Shown: positions 10,926 through 22,544, counted from the first letter of the stretch. The stretch: 64,000 nucleotides of DNA from Halichoerus grypus (GCF_964656455.1 NC_135724.1:14770919-14834918), one strand, 5' to 3'. A program made the numbers and translations. Notes: a model not told the origin generated them from the letters alone.

Positions 10926-12589
10926 TAAAATAAAGTGATAATGAGTATGATATGAAATGTATAGTGTTCCTTCAGGAAAATATTATGTATACAATAGTTT
11001 TAACTGCAGATTTTAATAAATACATCTAAAATACGTATGTATGCTCAGGTGCACATTTAAAATGTCTATCCAACAATTTATATCAACTACTGTTTAAAAA
11101 ACTGTATTGTAATTTGTTGGTGGAAAGTGGAAACCAAAGTTTGGCTCCATGCAAAGATATCCACTAGAGGACAAGAAAGCTGCGCTGTTCATTTTTTCAG
11201 GCTATTTTGACCACAACCTTAACTTGAATCCTAGTAAACAACTCTCTCTGGGAACAAGGGGTAATTGAATCTTCATGCTAATTCTATCCTGGTTTTCTCT
11301 TGACTACTAGCTCCCAATTATGCCAACATATTACACTATGTACTGTTCTCTAGGAAAACACTAAGACCACCTTGTTCGTTCAACTAAGGTCAAACCTAAA
11401 AGGAAAGAAAAAAAAACAAACAGGCTGATGATTTACCTGTAATTTAGGACATTTTAGTTCCTCATGGGCACCTGTTTTTTTTTTTAGGTTCACTTAGCTT
11501 ATTTTAGTTATAAATCAGGTGCAAGAGCAGATAAGTGTAAGCATACTGACCACAAGTAATTTCAGTGTACGATTCTGTCCTCCTGCCAGATGTTGAACAC
11601 AGTGTTACACGTGCATGGTTGGCTTTGACCCTTTGGCCATACGTCAGACAAACTTCAGTGACAACCGGAAGTAGCCATTGCCATGGAGTAGAATTACTAT
11701 TTTATTAATAACCCTTTAATTAGCTGATACAGGAGGGAACATGTAGTCATTTAGTCATAATTGGTCTGGTGAATCCTCAGTACTTCAAGGGTAGAATTTG
11801 TGTGACTACTTGTTGGGAATAATTACCATTTGGTGAAGTGTCATCTTTATTCTGAAGAGTTATTGTGCATTTTTAACAACTTACATATGCATAAACACAT
11901 TCAGTATTTAGGTAAAACTCAAAAACACACCAAAACAAATGGGAAGCCTTTAAAGTTTTTCCTCTTTTCTACCTTCCTCCTATCCACACCAGAATAAACA
12001 TGCCAATAATTATTATTATTATTGGTCACAGGCATATCTTGCCAATTTAGAGAAATAATTTAAAGTAACAAAGACCAAGTATTTCACATAAAATATAAAT
12101 TCATCTAACTTGGTAATTCCATTAATTTTCTTTTATTTTCCTTCTAAAAAATGAAATCATCCCATATTTATTGAGAATCTACTATGTGTAAGATTCCAGC
12201 CAGGAACTATCAAACTATAAAGAAATATCTCTTCCATGCAAGATACCTCCTTGCTGTCAACATGGTCGAGGCATTAGTTGGAATAGGGGCCAAACTTTTA
12301 ATTAGATTGTTAAACATTCTTATAAATAAAAAAAATATGCCCATTTCAGGCAGTGCTGTGTGCATGTATTTGACATTTGTACTTTGTAGGACATGACCTG
12401 CCCTTACTGCTTTGGAAGAAGAAATGAGTGGTACTGTTACAACTTTACTGTGCATATTTTAAAAAGATCGACCAGTTTATAGCTTCCCTTACTCTTTTAT
12501 TGTAGTTATTAACTGATGTGTTCCCATACCAAATGTGTTCTCTTTATGATTCCTTAAACTTTAAAAAAATTGGATATACCTTGAGGGGA
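10926..12589. other. Unique AT-rich block, candidate conserved non-coding DNA
   Basis: Apart from a possible L2 scrap at about 12160-12220 (TATTTATTGAGAATCTACTATG) I see no repeats. The part 11570-11930 is rich in TAAT/ATTA words (TTTATTAATAACCC, TTTAATTAGCTG) and has a CCTTTGG/CCATACGTCAG region, the sort of composition seen in developmental enhancers. No coding evidence. Confidence 0.4.
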
Positions 12590-13740
12590 ATTGGACTGTT
12601 TCTAGTTTGCATTGCACTTGAGTAATGCTTTGAGTTGAATATTTTTAGGGTTCTAAAATTAAGTTAATCCATATGTAATTAGGAATGTTCTTAACTAGAC
12701 AGTCCTGGTTAGCAGGAGATTGGCAGGTTATTCTGAAAAACTATTTAGCAAACCATGAATAGCAATTAAATGAGAAAAGACTAAATTTCTCTTTAAAATG
12801 GGTTGTTGCCATAATTTAATGTGGTGATATGATTTTCTATTTTTAATTGCTGTAGATAGTGCGTTTTGTAAAGTAGATTTTGTCATCTGCAAGCTAGATA
12901 GTTCCATAATTTTGTACCACTTAACGCTTTTTAATACTCAGTAAGTATTCTGCCTTTGCAGTCCCTTTTGATTCATGATGGGTAAAAGAAACAGGGTTGG
13001 TAAAGGTCAATTTTGTACCTCTTTAACAAATTGGGACCAAATGCATATCTTGGAGAAATGAAGTATTTCTTTTCATGAGACTTTATGACCTTATGTAATT
13101 TAGTATGCTTACTTTATAACATAGTGCTTTTATTCACAGAACAATTATACTTAATGTTGACACTTAAAGATTTTTTTTTTTTTAATTTGAATAATGAGAA
13201 CTTTGCTCCATAATCCATGTCAATATGAGGATTCAGGGACGGTTTAAACCTGATGAATAAATACATCGTTCTTCCTTCCCACCCCCCCCCGATACCAAGT
13301 ACTTAATGCTCTCCACAGTCCCTTACTCATTTCTTACTTGCAGAAGTCATTTTAGAAGGAATTTATGACAGTGCCATCTTTTAGTAAATAACAATAAGTC
13401 ACAGTCTACTGCCTATAATAACTAGATGCTCAGCTGCTTAAAATCACCTTTATCACTTAAAATATGTTTTATTTTGTCTCTAAATTAGCATAGAAATACA
13501 GAGGAGGCTATTTCTTCAATTAAACGTGAAAGATTAGTCACTAGGCAATTTGTTTCACAATAGAAAATAATTAAATGTCAAAAATGGAATATTTACTTTT
13601 TACACTTTAAATGCCTGTGAAAAAAGGGGGAAGCACAAAAATTTGGTGCTATTTGCATATATTTTGACTGAGTTGCTACTAAGGTTTGCACCTAACCAAA
13701 ATCTAGTAACTGACACCGGGATGACCTAATGCATTCACTC
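12590..13740. other. Unique AT-rich block, candidate conserved non-coding DNA
   Basis: About 1.15 kb with no recognisable repeat beyond a T-run near 13171 and a C9 run at 13282-13290. ATTA, ATGCATAT and TAATT words are frequent. No open frame of note. The function is unknown. Confidence 0.4.
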
Positions 13741-15894
13741 CTACTGTAGTTCCTCGTGCTGTTTTAGAAGATGCCATATTTTGTCCGTAACCAGAGTAGA
13801 ACCTGGAGGGGGAGGAATGGCAGCAGTGGGTCGCAGATGCAGTGTTCCCGGTGTTCTGGGGATATGAATATTGCTTTTTTTTTTTTTTGGAAAGCTAACC
13901 AGGATTTCCAAAGTACCATCACAGTGAACCAAGTGAAGATAAAAGTGATGTTACTTTTCTATTTCTCCCTTGCTCTTCTTTTTGCTGCGCTGCATTACTG
14001 ATTCCAACACCACCAGATCAGAATGAACAATTAACTGTCTAATTATTCTAGCCACAGCAGCCCACAATGAAATCTTTATTCCGTGTTTACAGCAATCTTT
14101 GGCAGAGGCTGTCTTGCTGTTTCTAAACTAAGAAGAACTGCCCTTTGGCTCCTCTGGGCATCAGCTGCCTTGGTTTCAGCCTCGGATGCCAATAATCAGA
14201 CTTCTTTTTCTTCCAAAGTGGACATTTTTTTTTTTTAGGGTGAAAAGACCTATTCTCATCACCCCCCCATATATTCTGGCTGATTTATGTTCTAGCCCCT
14301 GCAGCTCTTCCTTCCGTCTCTCTTTACATTTTTCCTCTCTCCATAGAACACCACCAGGCAAAACCCCATTTTAAGTCCAAAATTGTAAAAAATGCTTAAG
14401 CAAACAGTGCTCACTACTATGAGGGAAGGAAAAGTACAACTGCTGGTTTATGGGTAGAGGGAAGTCAAGGAAATCCCTCCTGCTTTTCTAAACTGCTCAT
14501 TTTCGAGCTCAAAAGGCATTCAATAACTTCTCCACTAGGGGAAAACATACCCACTTTTCAGTGGCTCTCTTGATTACTTCCAACTATTTACTTAAATTCA
14601 CCAACAGTTGCATGTCTTGGAGAAGCTTCAGAACTTGGGGAATATTTACAAATATATAAGGGGCTCAGAGAGTACGTCTGAATCTCTTTGAAATGGCAAG
14701 AGAAGACTATTCTACTGTACAGGCAGGGATAGAGAAATTACCGCCAATCCTTAGACAAGAGAAAGGCAGTACCTTAACGGAAGGAAGGAGGAAAAAGCAC
14801 CTTGGTTAGCCCTTTTTGGACTGATGGAGTGTCCTTCCTGAATGTGAGAGCAGACGAGAGCCAGTGTTGGGTCCGCTGCCCTGGACTGCTCAACTTTTTT
14901 TTTTTTTCTTTCCCAGAAGAACATTTCCCTGCTCTGCGAGGATGATGGCATCTTTTTTTTTCCCATTCCAGTCTCCAAACCCTATGTGATGGTTCCCCTA
15001 ACAACCCTTGGATCTCGCCTCTCAGCCCCCAGCACTTACTCCATTCGCATTGCCTTTCCTGTGAGAACTGGGTCATAAAATTTTACAGGGGAGAAAGGTA
15101 GAAGGGGGCGTTTCAGTAGTATAAACACTGATTAAATTCCCGGGCAACTCTCCCCAAATGAAAGATAATTTTTCTACAAGTATGCACAAGAATGTCAAGA
15201 ATGCTAAGTCATTTTTATGTTTATACTTTCCTTTTCCATTTTAATTTTACACTGCCACATGGCACACATGCTAAAAATGTATCTCCGTAACCTGCAGTGT
15301 AGCAAACTTTTCACAAAACATTAAAATCCCGTATTTTAAAGACTGTCCTTTCCCAGGATGCTCCAAGCATTTTTTGGATACGAAATTAGATCATCTCACG
15401 ACAACTGTCCTATTAGAAAAGCATGGCTACTTGTGCATTGGCAAATAGGGAGAATCAGAAGCACTGGAAAGGAAAGGTCACACCAAAGTCAGTGGCGACA
15501 GCCTTAAGTAGACTCGGAGAGCTTGGTTTTCCAATTTATACTACTTCCCACTTGCTCCTCATTTGTCTCTCTTTTTGCTCTGGCAGGAAGTGATGTGGCC
15601 AGTGAGGAGGCTTGACCTCACCTTCTCTACTTGGCTTAGCTCTGACACGCTGTTCTCCCGCACTCTTGCCCTGTTTTCTCCCATCATCAGCTGGCCAGCT
15701 CTCACCAGGGGCCAAGCCAAGAGGAGGCAACCGCAGGTGCCCTTGTGTCTGCCTCCAGTGTTGGGAACTGGAGCCTGCCCCTGCCAGGTCACATGGCCAG
15801 TGGGGCTGCGAGGGTCACCCGAAAATAAAAATTAATTTCCAGATTGTATAAATACATGAAAGGAAAAAGCTGGGTCACGGATGGGGTTCACAAT
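13741..15894. other. Unique DNA left of the CpG island, no exon recognised
   Basis: Contains T-runs at about 13871-13884, 14226-14236 and 14896-14908 and several overlapping short frames (13771-14001, 14186-14374, 15563-15851) with no recognisable domain. If the CpG island promotes a minus-strand transcript, this region would be its first intron. GC content appears to rise toward 15600-15800. Confidence 0.4.
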
Positions 15895-16070
15895 TGGCAC
15901 TGACTACCCTGCTCCCCAGCCAGATAAGGCTGGGCAAGGTGAGCTGATAAAAGTACAGTCTCTAGCATTGGTGCAATCACAGTGTACAGTTGCAACTTCT
16001 TGTTTCTGTCGTTTTTAAGTCGCTCGGATTCCTTAGCTGTGTGTCCCTGACACCACCACAGCTCTGAGAG
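15895..16070. promoter_or_regulatory. Possible regulatory element with paired GATA words
   Basis: AGATAA at 15922-15927 and TGATAA at 15945-15950 are 17 bp apart, inside unique sequence 0.4-0.5 kb left of the CpG island. GATA factors bind WGATAR; only the first word fits fully (AGATAAG) and the second, TGATAAA, also fits. Such words are common by chance, so this is a weak candidate based on proximity to a promoter. Confidence 0.25.
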
Positions 16071-16364
16071 GTAATTTTCTTTGGTGGGAGGACATCAGAG
16101 ACTAGCAGGGATTGGGGGACATTTTATTTGGGGAGGGGCAGACTCAGTTTCCAGGCGACCTATTAACAGTCCGAAGACAAAATTCTTCCTCGCCGTTGTG
16201 CCAATAACAACAGCAGCAATAGTAATAGTAATGACAATGGCAATAATAAAGGCATAGTAAAGCCTGAATCCACCAGGATTCAACCCTCCCCCCAACCCCC
16301 AGGTGTTCTGCTGCCAGCCCTCTCTCTCTCTCTGCCAGGTCTCAGCACAAAAAAGGCTCTGGCA
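16071..16364. other. CpG island shore with simple-sequence stretches
   Basis: A CAATAATAG-like trinucleotide-rich stretch lies at about 16205-16250 and a (TC)n run at about 16320-16334. GC rises sharply to the right. No exon recognised. Confidence 0.5.
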
Positions 16365-16446
16365 ATGCCTCCAGGCTGCGCTCCAGGTTCCACCCCCCAC
16401 CGCCCGCCCCCGAGGTGGATAGCCAGGCCGCGTCTCCTGCTTCAGC

Positions 16447-16452
16447 GTAAGT
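16447..16452 (+). promoter_or_regulatory. Candidate splice donor GTAAGT, plus strand
   Basis: CTTCAGC is followed by GTAAGT at the left edge of the CpG island. GTAAGT is the strongest intron start, although the exon side ends in C rather than G. It would end a short plus-strand first exon. There is no transcript evidence. Confidence 0.25.
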
Positions 16453-17142
16453 CCAGCCCACAGTCTCTCCTGTTGCTAAGGGCGAGCTGGGACTCCGCGT
16501 TAGCGTTTCTTTTACAAATCTGCAACTTTCACCCTATCCGACCTCCTAGCAGCCTCCTCACCCCAGCTCTCACCCCACGGCAACCACGACGAGCAAAACC
16601 CAAACACCCCGCGCGCAATTCAGAGCTTTCCCTGGGAGTGTCAGGGCCCGGAGACAGGAAATCCGGGCAGTTGGAGATGTCCGGCAGGTGGCGGGGACCC
16701 CACCACTACATTCTCCTCCCACGGCTGAGCTCGAGCGGGGACGCGGCGAGAGGCGCGGACTGCGACCGGCCCCGCAGGCGCCCGAGCCACCCCCAAGCCC
16801 TGGTCTCCGGTCCCCCTTCCCGGCGCGCATCCCCGAGTTGGGGACGCAGCCAGCCCTCGCCCATCGGCAGCCAGAGGGAGGCGTCGCCGCCCTCGGGGCA
16901 AATGAGAGCGAAGCCGGGGCCAAGCGCCGCCGCGAGCCGCGCTCTTGGGTCATCCGTCCCCATGCCCCCGCGCGCGCAGCCCCCGCCACCAGCGCGCAGC
17001 GTCCTCCGTCTGCCCCGCTGCGCCCCAGCTCCCTGCCCCGGAAAGCAGCTTCCCAGCTCGGGAAGCTCCTTCACATCCCCTTCCCCCAAAGTCCGAGGAA
17101 GTCCAACTCCAACCGGCCCGCAGGCTTGCGCGGCGGCTGGTA

Positions 17143-17158
17143 CCTGCCGGGAGAGCAT
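17143..17158 (-). promoter_or_regulatory. Candidate minus-strand start codon and splice donor
   Basis: On the minus strand an ATG at 17158-17156 sits in the context CGCGCCATGC, followed by four more codons (reading MLSRQ) and then CAG with GTACCAG starting at 17143. The exon side fits the donor consensus and the intron side is moderate. A five-codon coding exon is possible but unusual, and I do not recognise a gene with this start. The alternative is chance. Confidence 0.2.
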
Positions 17159-17284
17159 GGCGCGGAGAGGGACCGAGCGCAGCGCCGGGGGACGGCTGCA
17201 GGGAGCGAGCGGGCACACGGCGCCCTGCGCCGCCCCGCTTCCGGAGCCTGGGGACAAACGCGCGGGGCCCCACCCGAGCACTCC

Positions 17285-17295
17285 CCTTTACCTGG
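17285..17295 (-). promoter_or_regulatory. Candidate splice donor CAG/GTAAAG, minus strand
   Basis: Read on the minus strand the sequence is CCGTACCAG followed by GTAAAGG, with the intron starting at 17291. This is a good donor. It would end a first exon beginning to the right of it, within the island. Together with the second donor at 17143 it favours a minus-strand transcript starting near 17.4-17.7 kb with alternative or untranslated first exons. This is inference from sequence only. Confidence 0.3.
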
Positions 17296-17729
17296 TACGG
17301 CCGGCGACTCTCCGGGGACGTTCGGTCCAGATTGCTTCGGGGCAGGCGTCCAGCTCACATCGCTGCCAACCCCGCCGGGCGGCAGGTGTCCCGCTGGGTC
17401 CCTTCGCCCCCGCTTGTGACGTGCCCCCGCCCCCCACCCCCCTACCCCCTCTATCAAAAGTGTCACAGCTTTTCTGTCTTCAGATCTTTCGCAAAGTCTC
17501 CGCGCGGTCGCCAGGAGTTGGGCGGCAATGCCAGGCGCGCCAACCCCGCAGATGCCCTGCCCCGCCCTCCCGCGGCCCCCCTGCGCTCGGCCCGGCCGGG
17601 GAGAAGAGCCGCCTCGTCGCGGTCACCGTCCCCGGAGCGCGGCGCGCGGTCCGCCTCCCCTCCCTCGCGCCTTCCCTAGCCCGAGTGGCTGCCGCCTGCC
17701 TGTGCCGCGGGTCCTCATTCCCCTGCTCA

Positions 17730-17870
17730 TGAATATTCTGACAGAGGCTAATGCCGTGGAAGTAAATTGAATTAGCCAATTGGTGCCAGGAATGTGCGCT
17801 CCTTCCTTCTGAGGAGCTGTCTGGAACCCCACCAGATGAAAGCAATTAGAGTCCGGTTGGCACCCTGGGG
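17730..17870. promoter_or_regulatory. Likely proximal promoter element with CCAATTGG
   Basis: Just outside the right edge of the CpG island, composition changes abruptly to AT-balanced sequence holding the palindrome CCAATTGG at 17776-17783, a CCAAT box on both strands. It is followed by GGTGCCAGGAATG and, about 70 bp on, GGTTGGCACC, a TTGGC half-site of NF-I type with partial inverted symmetry to the first. A CCAAT box 60-100 bp upstream would fit a minus-strand start near 17.69 kb. The segment looks conserved, but no alignment was possible. Confidence 0.45.
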
Positions 17871-18930
17871 TTAAGAGCAGTGAGGGGCAAAATGGGTTAA
17901 TTCTTTAAATGCAGTTTAGATACCACATTTAAATGTTTAAACTCCTCTATTGGCTGAGAGAGTAAGGAAATGTTGAGAAGGAGCAAGAGGAAAGGAGATA
18001 GGTAGTCCTGGGGACAGGAGGGATGTATCTACCCCCAAACTCCCCCTGAAGTTGAAGTGACTTGTTCTGCGTAGATTATGGATTCTGGAAGAGGCAGTTA
18101 ATGAGAACTGGAAAAGATAGGCAAACAGGATCAGAAAGAAGATGAATATCAACCTGGGTTTAACCTTGACCTTGAGGATGCAACAGACATGATTTTCAGG
18201 AGGAGGAGTGGGGAGAGATGGCAGAGGGAGAGGAAAACCTCTATCATTTACTTTTAAGAATTTCTCCAAATGCTGTCATTTTTTTCCTTTGTACTCATAG
18301 CAGTAGGATTTTAAGCTTTTGGGTGAAGTAGAGATGGGACAGAGTTCTCTGCCCGGCAACAGTTTCAGAGGAGGAAGCTGAGACCATCCTCTGGTGAAGA
18401 GAGCCTTCTGAATCACACAGTAACTATGACAAAGCCATTCCAGAAGGAAGTTTCTCTTTACAGTCCAAGCTTTTTGGTTGTGGGGTCAGATAAGGTCGAC
18501 AGGAGAGACAGCCTCTCCTTTGTCTTGCCTCCTACCCTCCAATGCCAAGTTCTTCACAAGTTATTGACCACAACTTAGATTTAGTCAGTGGGTAGAGGGG
18601 AATCTCTGCCCAGTTCTGCATCCACATCTCTCTCTCTTTACAGTCTTAAGGGGCATTGCTTCTAGGATTTCTAACCTCCCCCCACATCACCGATTTTCTA
18701 AATACAGAAACTTATTTTGATTGAATTGATTGGTTACTAAATGTTTGACTTGTACTTGTGGCCAAATGATCTATGTATCCACAACTGATAAAAGTATGTG
18801 TATAAGTAACTGATACAATTCCCAAATTAATAAATATCCCAGTTAAGGCAGTTGAGCCATATTTGATAGGTTTCAGCGAGGCCTAGAATTGGAACTCACA
18901 GTTATAACAGTAACTATTATTTCAGCAGCC
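17871..18930. other. Unique DNA right of the CpG island, no exon recognised
   Basis: No repeats or exons recognised. The 110-codon minus-strand frame at 17937-18269 has no known domain. Confidence 0.45.
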
Positions 18931-19080
18931 AGTGTTTATTGAGAACTTGTTATGTGACAGACAGATGCATTACAGGAATCATCTCATTTAATCATTCCAA
19001 CTACTCTATTGAGGACACACTATTATTTTTCCATTTTAATAGATGAGGAAGGAGTGGCTCAGAAAGGTAAGTAGTATATA
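18931..19080 (-). repeat. MIR fragment, minus strand
   Basis: GTGTTTATTGAGAACTTGTT, ATCATCTCATTTAATCATTC and AGATGAGGAAGGAGTGGCTC follow the reverse complement of MIR. Confidence 0.8.
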
Positions 19081-19179
19081 TAATGGGGGGAGTTGGGGAA
19101 GATGAACTTTGATTCAAAGCATCCTAATCAATATGCCAGAGTCTTCAGGTCCCCAAGAGCTTATACTGCCTTCTTCTCT

Positions 19180-19475
19180 AAAAAAAAAAAAAAAAAGAAG
19201 AAGATAGCAGGAGGGGAAGAATGAAGGGGGGCGGAATTGGAGGGGGAGACGAACCATGAGAGATGATGGACTCTGAAAAACAAACTGCGGGTTCTAGAGG
19301 GGAGGGGGGTGGGAGGATGGGTTAGCCTGGTGGTGGGTATTAAAGAGGGCACGCTCTGCATGGGGCACTGGGTGTTATACACAAACAGTGAATCATGGAA
19401 CACTACATCAAAAACTAATGATGTAGTGTATGGTGGTTAACAAAACAATAAAAAATTAAAAAAAAATAAAAAGAG
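19180..19475 (+). mobile_element. L1 3' end, plus strand, 5' truncated
   Basis: About 295 bp matching the 3' untranslated region of a carnivore L1: the A/G-rich GAAGAAGATAGCAGGAGGGG block, AGATGATGGACTCTGA, TATTAAAGAGGGCACG and ATGATGTAGTG before an A-rich tail. The same sequence occurs in reverse orientation at 37.84-38.10 kb with close similarity, showing both are members of one fairly young family. No clear target-site duplication could be found. It contains no coding sequence. Confidence 0.9.
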
Positions 19476-19699
19476 AACCAGTATCTTTGTGTTTTGTTGA
19501 AGTGATTTCTCCGTGGTGCTTAATTTCCTACCAAAATTTAGAGAAAAAAACAAAACAAAACAGGGTTTTTGTTTTGTTTTTGGTGGGGGGGCATGGTGTG
19601 CTTAGCTTAGTGTGTTACCAGGCTGGGCCACAGAGTGGCTGAATATTTGGTCAGCGTTATTCTGGGTGTTTCTGTGAGGGTGTTTTGGGTGAGAGTAAC

Positions 19700-19948
19700 A
19701 TTTAAATTGGTTGACTAAATAAAGCAGATTGCTCTTCCCAAAATGGGTGGGCCACATTCAGTCAGTTGAAGTCCCGAATAGAATAAAAAGGCTGACCCTC
19801 TGAATAAGAGAATTCTCCTGCCTGATGGCCTTGAAACTGGCTCTGGAGGTTTTGGATTTGCCAGCCTCCATAATTGCATGAGTCAATTCCTTATTATTTA
19901 TCTGTCACCTATTGGTTCTGTTTCTCTAGGGAACCTTGACTAAGAGAT
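19700..19948 (+). repeat. Ancient interspersed repeat, family not named
   Basis: GGTGGGCCACATTCAGTCAG, CCGAATAGAATAAAAAGGCT, CAGCCTCCATAATTGCATGA and TATTGGTTCTGTTTCTCTAG form a set of blocks familiar from a dispersed mammalian repeat. I am confident it is repetitive but cannot assign the family by eye; an LTR or a DNA element is possible. Confidence 0.55.
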
Positions 19949-20719
19949 GGATGCCTTCAGAAAATACTGCAATTTCTGAATTTCCCATGAATGTCTGAAT
20001 ATTTCCATCTACCAACACATGCTGTATAATATACAAAAATACACATTTTTTTTACTTAAGATTTTCTAGACCCATTATTAATAAGGGAGGAACAATTGTA
20101 TATATACGTATTTATATGGATGAGACTTCATCAGATTTAAATAAAATATAATCTTTGAAGAACTCAACAATGGACTATGATAGGTTTGCTTAAAGCAAGG
20201 TTTACAGATACATGAGGGGAGAAATTTTAATATTACAGTGTTAGGAGTAAAAATGATCAGGCTAAATCTCTAAATTCAACAGTTGTTGAGTACCTATTAA
20301 ATGCAAGGCACATTTCTATTCAAACATTTTCTATTGAAGTTCACAGTCAAATCACTTAAAACAGTTGAGTGTCTGCCATATTTTATTCTCTGAAACTTTG
20401 GGTAGTTTAAAATCCTTTGTAAAAAAAAGTATATACTGTTTTATCCCTGTATTAAATATTTAAGATTTTCCCCATCATGATTCTTCCCTTACAATGCTCC
20501 GTTGGATCTTTCTTTTATAGAGAGTATCCTCTTAGGATTTAGAGGCAATATATCACAGAAAAGTCTTCAGATGTTGGAATGTTTATTTATATGAATATGT
20601 TAACATGATTTTAGGGCCCATCAAATGTTACCAGGATGAGTGCTTTCCATATGTCCCCCACAGTTCAGTGGGCAGTGTTGGGGGAGGACTTCGAGAGTCT
20701 GAGGTAGGACAGTGGGTTG
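19949..20719. other. AT-rich unique DNA, no gene seen
   Basis: Nothing coding recognised. A short MIR/L2-like scrap (GTTGTTGAGTACCTATTAAA) lies at about 20282-20320. Confidence 0.45.
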
Positions 20720-20803
20720 GGAGTGTGCGGCAGTCTTGGGCAAGCCATTCACTTTTTGAGCCAGCCAAGTTAGCACCTCTGCAAAGTGGAAATAATAATA
20801 CTG
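20720..20803 (+). repeat. MIR fragment, plus strand
   Basis: CAGTCTTGGGCAAGCCATTC and GCACCTCTGCAAAGTGGAAA match the plus-strand MIR core. It abuts the opposite-strand MIR that follows. Confidence 0.65.
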
Positions 20804-20948
20804 TATTTATTGGGTATTTGCTATTTACAAATTGCTCTCCCATATGCTGTCTCATTCTATCCTCCAAGTAATTCCATCCTCCTTGTAAATTCAGCATTGT
20901 TTCCATATTTAATTGACGAGGAATATCAAGCTCACAGAGATTCAGTAG
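20804..20948 (-). repeat. MIR fragment, minus strand
   Basis: TATTTATTGGGTATTTGCTA, CATATGCTGTCTCATTCTAT and CAAGCTCACAGAGATTCAG follow the reverse complement of MIR. The two adjacent MIRs are tail to tail. Confidence 0.7.
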
Positions 20949-21610
20949 CACTCTGAGCTTCTCCTAGAAACAGATAGAATGGGAACTTTGATCCAGTGAC
21001 AAAGTCACCTTCTCAGTAAAGCCATCTTTTACATCTCTCTCTGTCCAGCCTCCCTACCCCCGCCACACACACTTTTTTTTCCAGTAGAAATACAATCCTC
21101 TTCTTTGTGTTCCCCTAGGACGTCTAAGATGCACAAAGAAATAATTAGAACACAATGTGTTGTCTCTACCACTAACCAAGAGCAACCTGAAACCAGGAAC
21201 CTTGTCTTAATCACTTTTGTATCCCCAAATTTAGCTTAGTGGGAGGCACTCAGAAAGCCTACCAACACCAATTGTGCACATTTCAGAAAATGTGTCCCAT
21301 TGACTTTCCTGGGCTATTAGGATTAAATGAAATAGTTAACAGGGGCTTTGGAAATTTAAAAATACCATGTAATGATACTATTATTATTGGTCAAAAGTAG
21401 ATTCAGAAATAAATATAGTAACTTTAGCCTTGACCTCTGGCTGATAAATTCTATGGGTGAGAAAGCAGTTTGATCATTTTTATGTCAGCTACTGTTATTT
21501 AGGACATGGATGGATAACACTTGCTCAAATTATAATCATCTGGTTAATAGTAGTACTAAACTGGCCCATTAAGCAAGGAGGTATTAGTCTGGGAAAGGTG
21601 AGTGAATGTG

Positions 21611-21614
<4 letters not shown>
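20949..21614. other. No gene recognised
   Basis: Unique-looking sequence. An L2-like scrap (TTGTATCCCCAAATTTAGC...GGAGGCACTCAG) may lie at 21215-21255. Confidence 0.4.

Positions 21615-21650
<36 letters not shown>
21615..21650 (+). repeat. (GT)18 microsatellite
   Basis: Eighteen uninterrupted GT units. Arrays of this length are usually polymorphic and can adopt left-handed Z-DNA. Confidence 0.97.
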
Positions 21651-21652
<2 letters not shown>

Positions 21653-22544
21653 AATCTTTCTGCATTTTAAGGGTGTTTTTTGTGAATGAGCCGCTTCAGC
21701 TGAGAGCATGGTTGTATTTCTCTAAGGAAGGGATCTGCTTTTTTCCTATGGGATGATCTTTATTAAGAGCTCCCAAGGTCACCAAGCTAACGACAGAGCT
21801 GGGGCTCTTGACCCTCATTCAATGTTATTTTTGCTACCCCACCCTGACCCTGATTGGCAGCCACTGCCCATCCAGTATGGTTTATGGTTTTACAATTGAG
21901 ATGAGTGGTAAGCAGCTCAATACCTCCTTATAATTAGTCTCCTGAGTCAGCTAATACTCTTCCAATGCAATTCCATGATCTAGATTATCAGTATTATCCG
22001 TTCAAGATATTTTTTGGATTTGTAATGGTAATTACTTAGTAGAACTGATGACAGTGACACATTAAAAACACTTTTGTGGCTTCATAGCCTGTCTTACCTT
22101 AAATATTCATTACAGAACAGTTGTTAAAATAAAAACACGCACACATATTCACAAAACCAGCAATTCCTGTTCATCTACAGGTTCTTTCTTCTCTGGAGCA
22201 TTGATGTACGAGTCGGATGATTCTCTGTACTGATTTTACTAAGGCCATTTGCAGTTCTGTGTTACTTTACTTTTGTTTTGGTGTAACATGTGCATTAATC
22301 TGTCCTTTGAATTTGTAGGTTAATCAATCAGTGATTTTCTGTCATTCTCAGAAGAAATTGGTTCCCTCACAGTTGATGCCTGTCAGTTCCTGTCTGTTTC
22401 ACTGTGTTTGTGACTCTGGTGGGAGGTAAACGCACCCCACCACCATCACCTCCAAGGAGAACTAGCTGTAGAAACATTCAGTGCTTGTGACAACATTCTA
22501 GAAGTTGACGCTGCTGATCCATTCAGTCGAATCTGACAGACTTG
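21651..22544. other. Unique DNA, no gene recognised
   Basis: No repeats or exons recognised. The composition resembles other unique blocks in the window. Confidence 0.4.

Larger units (their letters stand above)
16365..17720. promoter_or_regulatory. CpG island, likely promoter of an unidentified gene
   Basis: About 1.35 kb of very GC-rich DNA with dense CpG (for example GCGCGCAATT, GACGCGGCGAGAGGCGCGG, CGCGCGCGCAGCC), in sharp contrast to the AT-rich, CpG-poor rest of the window. It has many GC boxes (CCGCCC, GGGCGG-type) and a CRE-like TGACGTG near 17416. Such islands mark promoters of housekeeping and developmental genes. I cannot name the gene. Candidate donors exist on the minus strand (17291, 17143) and one on the plus strand (16447), so direction is unresolved. 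Long open frames on both strands across the island are expected from GC-rich sequence that lacks stop codons and are not evidence of coding. Confidence 0.85.

Noticed and set aside
16365..17732. A 455-codon plus-strand open frame, and others on both strands, across the CpG island
   Set aside because: Pro/Arg/Ala/Ser-rich composition, frames open on both strands at once and no recognisable domain. GC-rich DNA lacks stop codons by chance. This is a promoter, not a gene.
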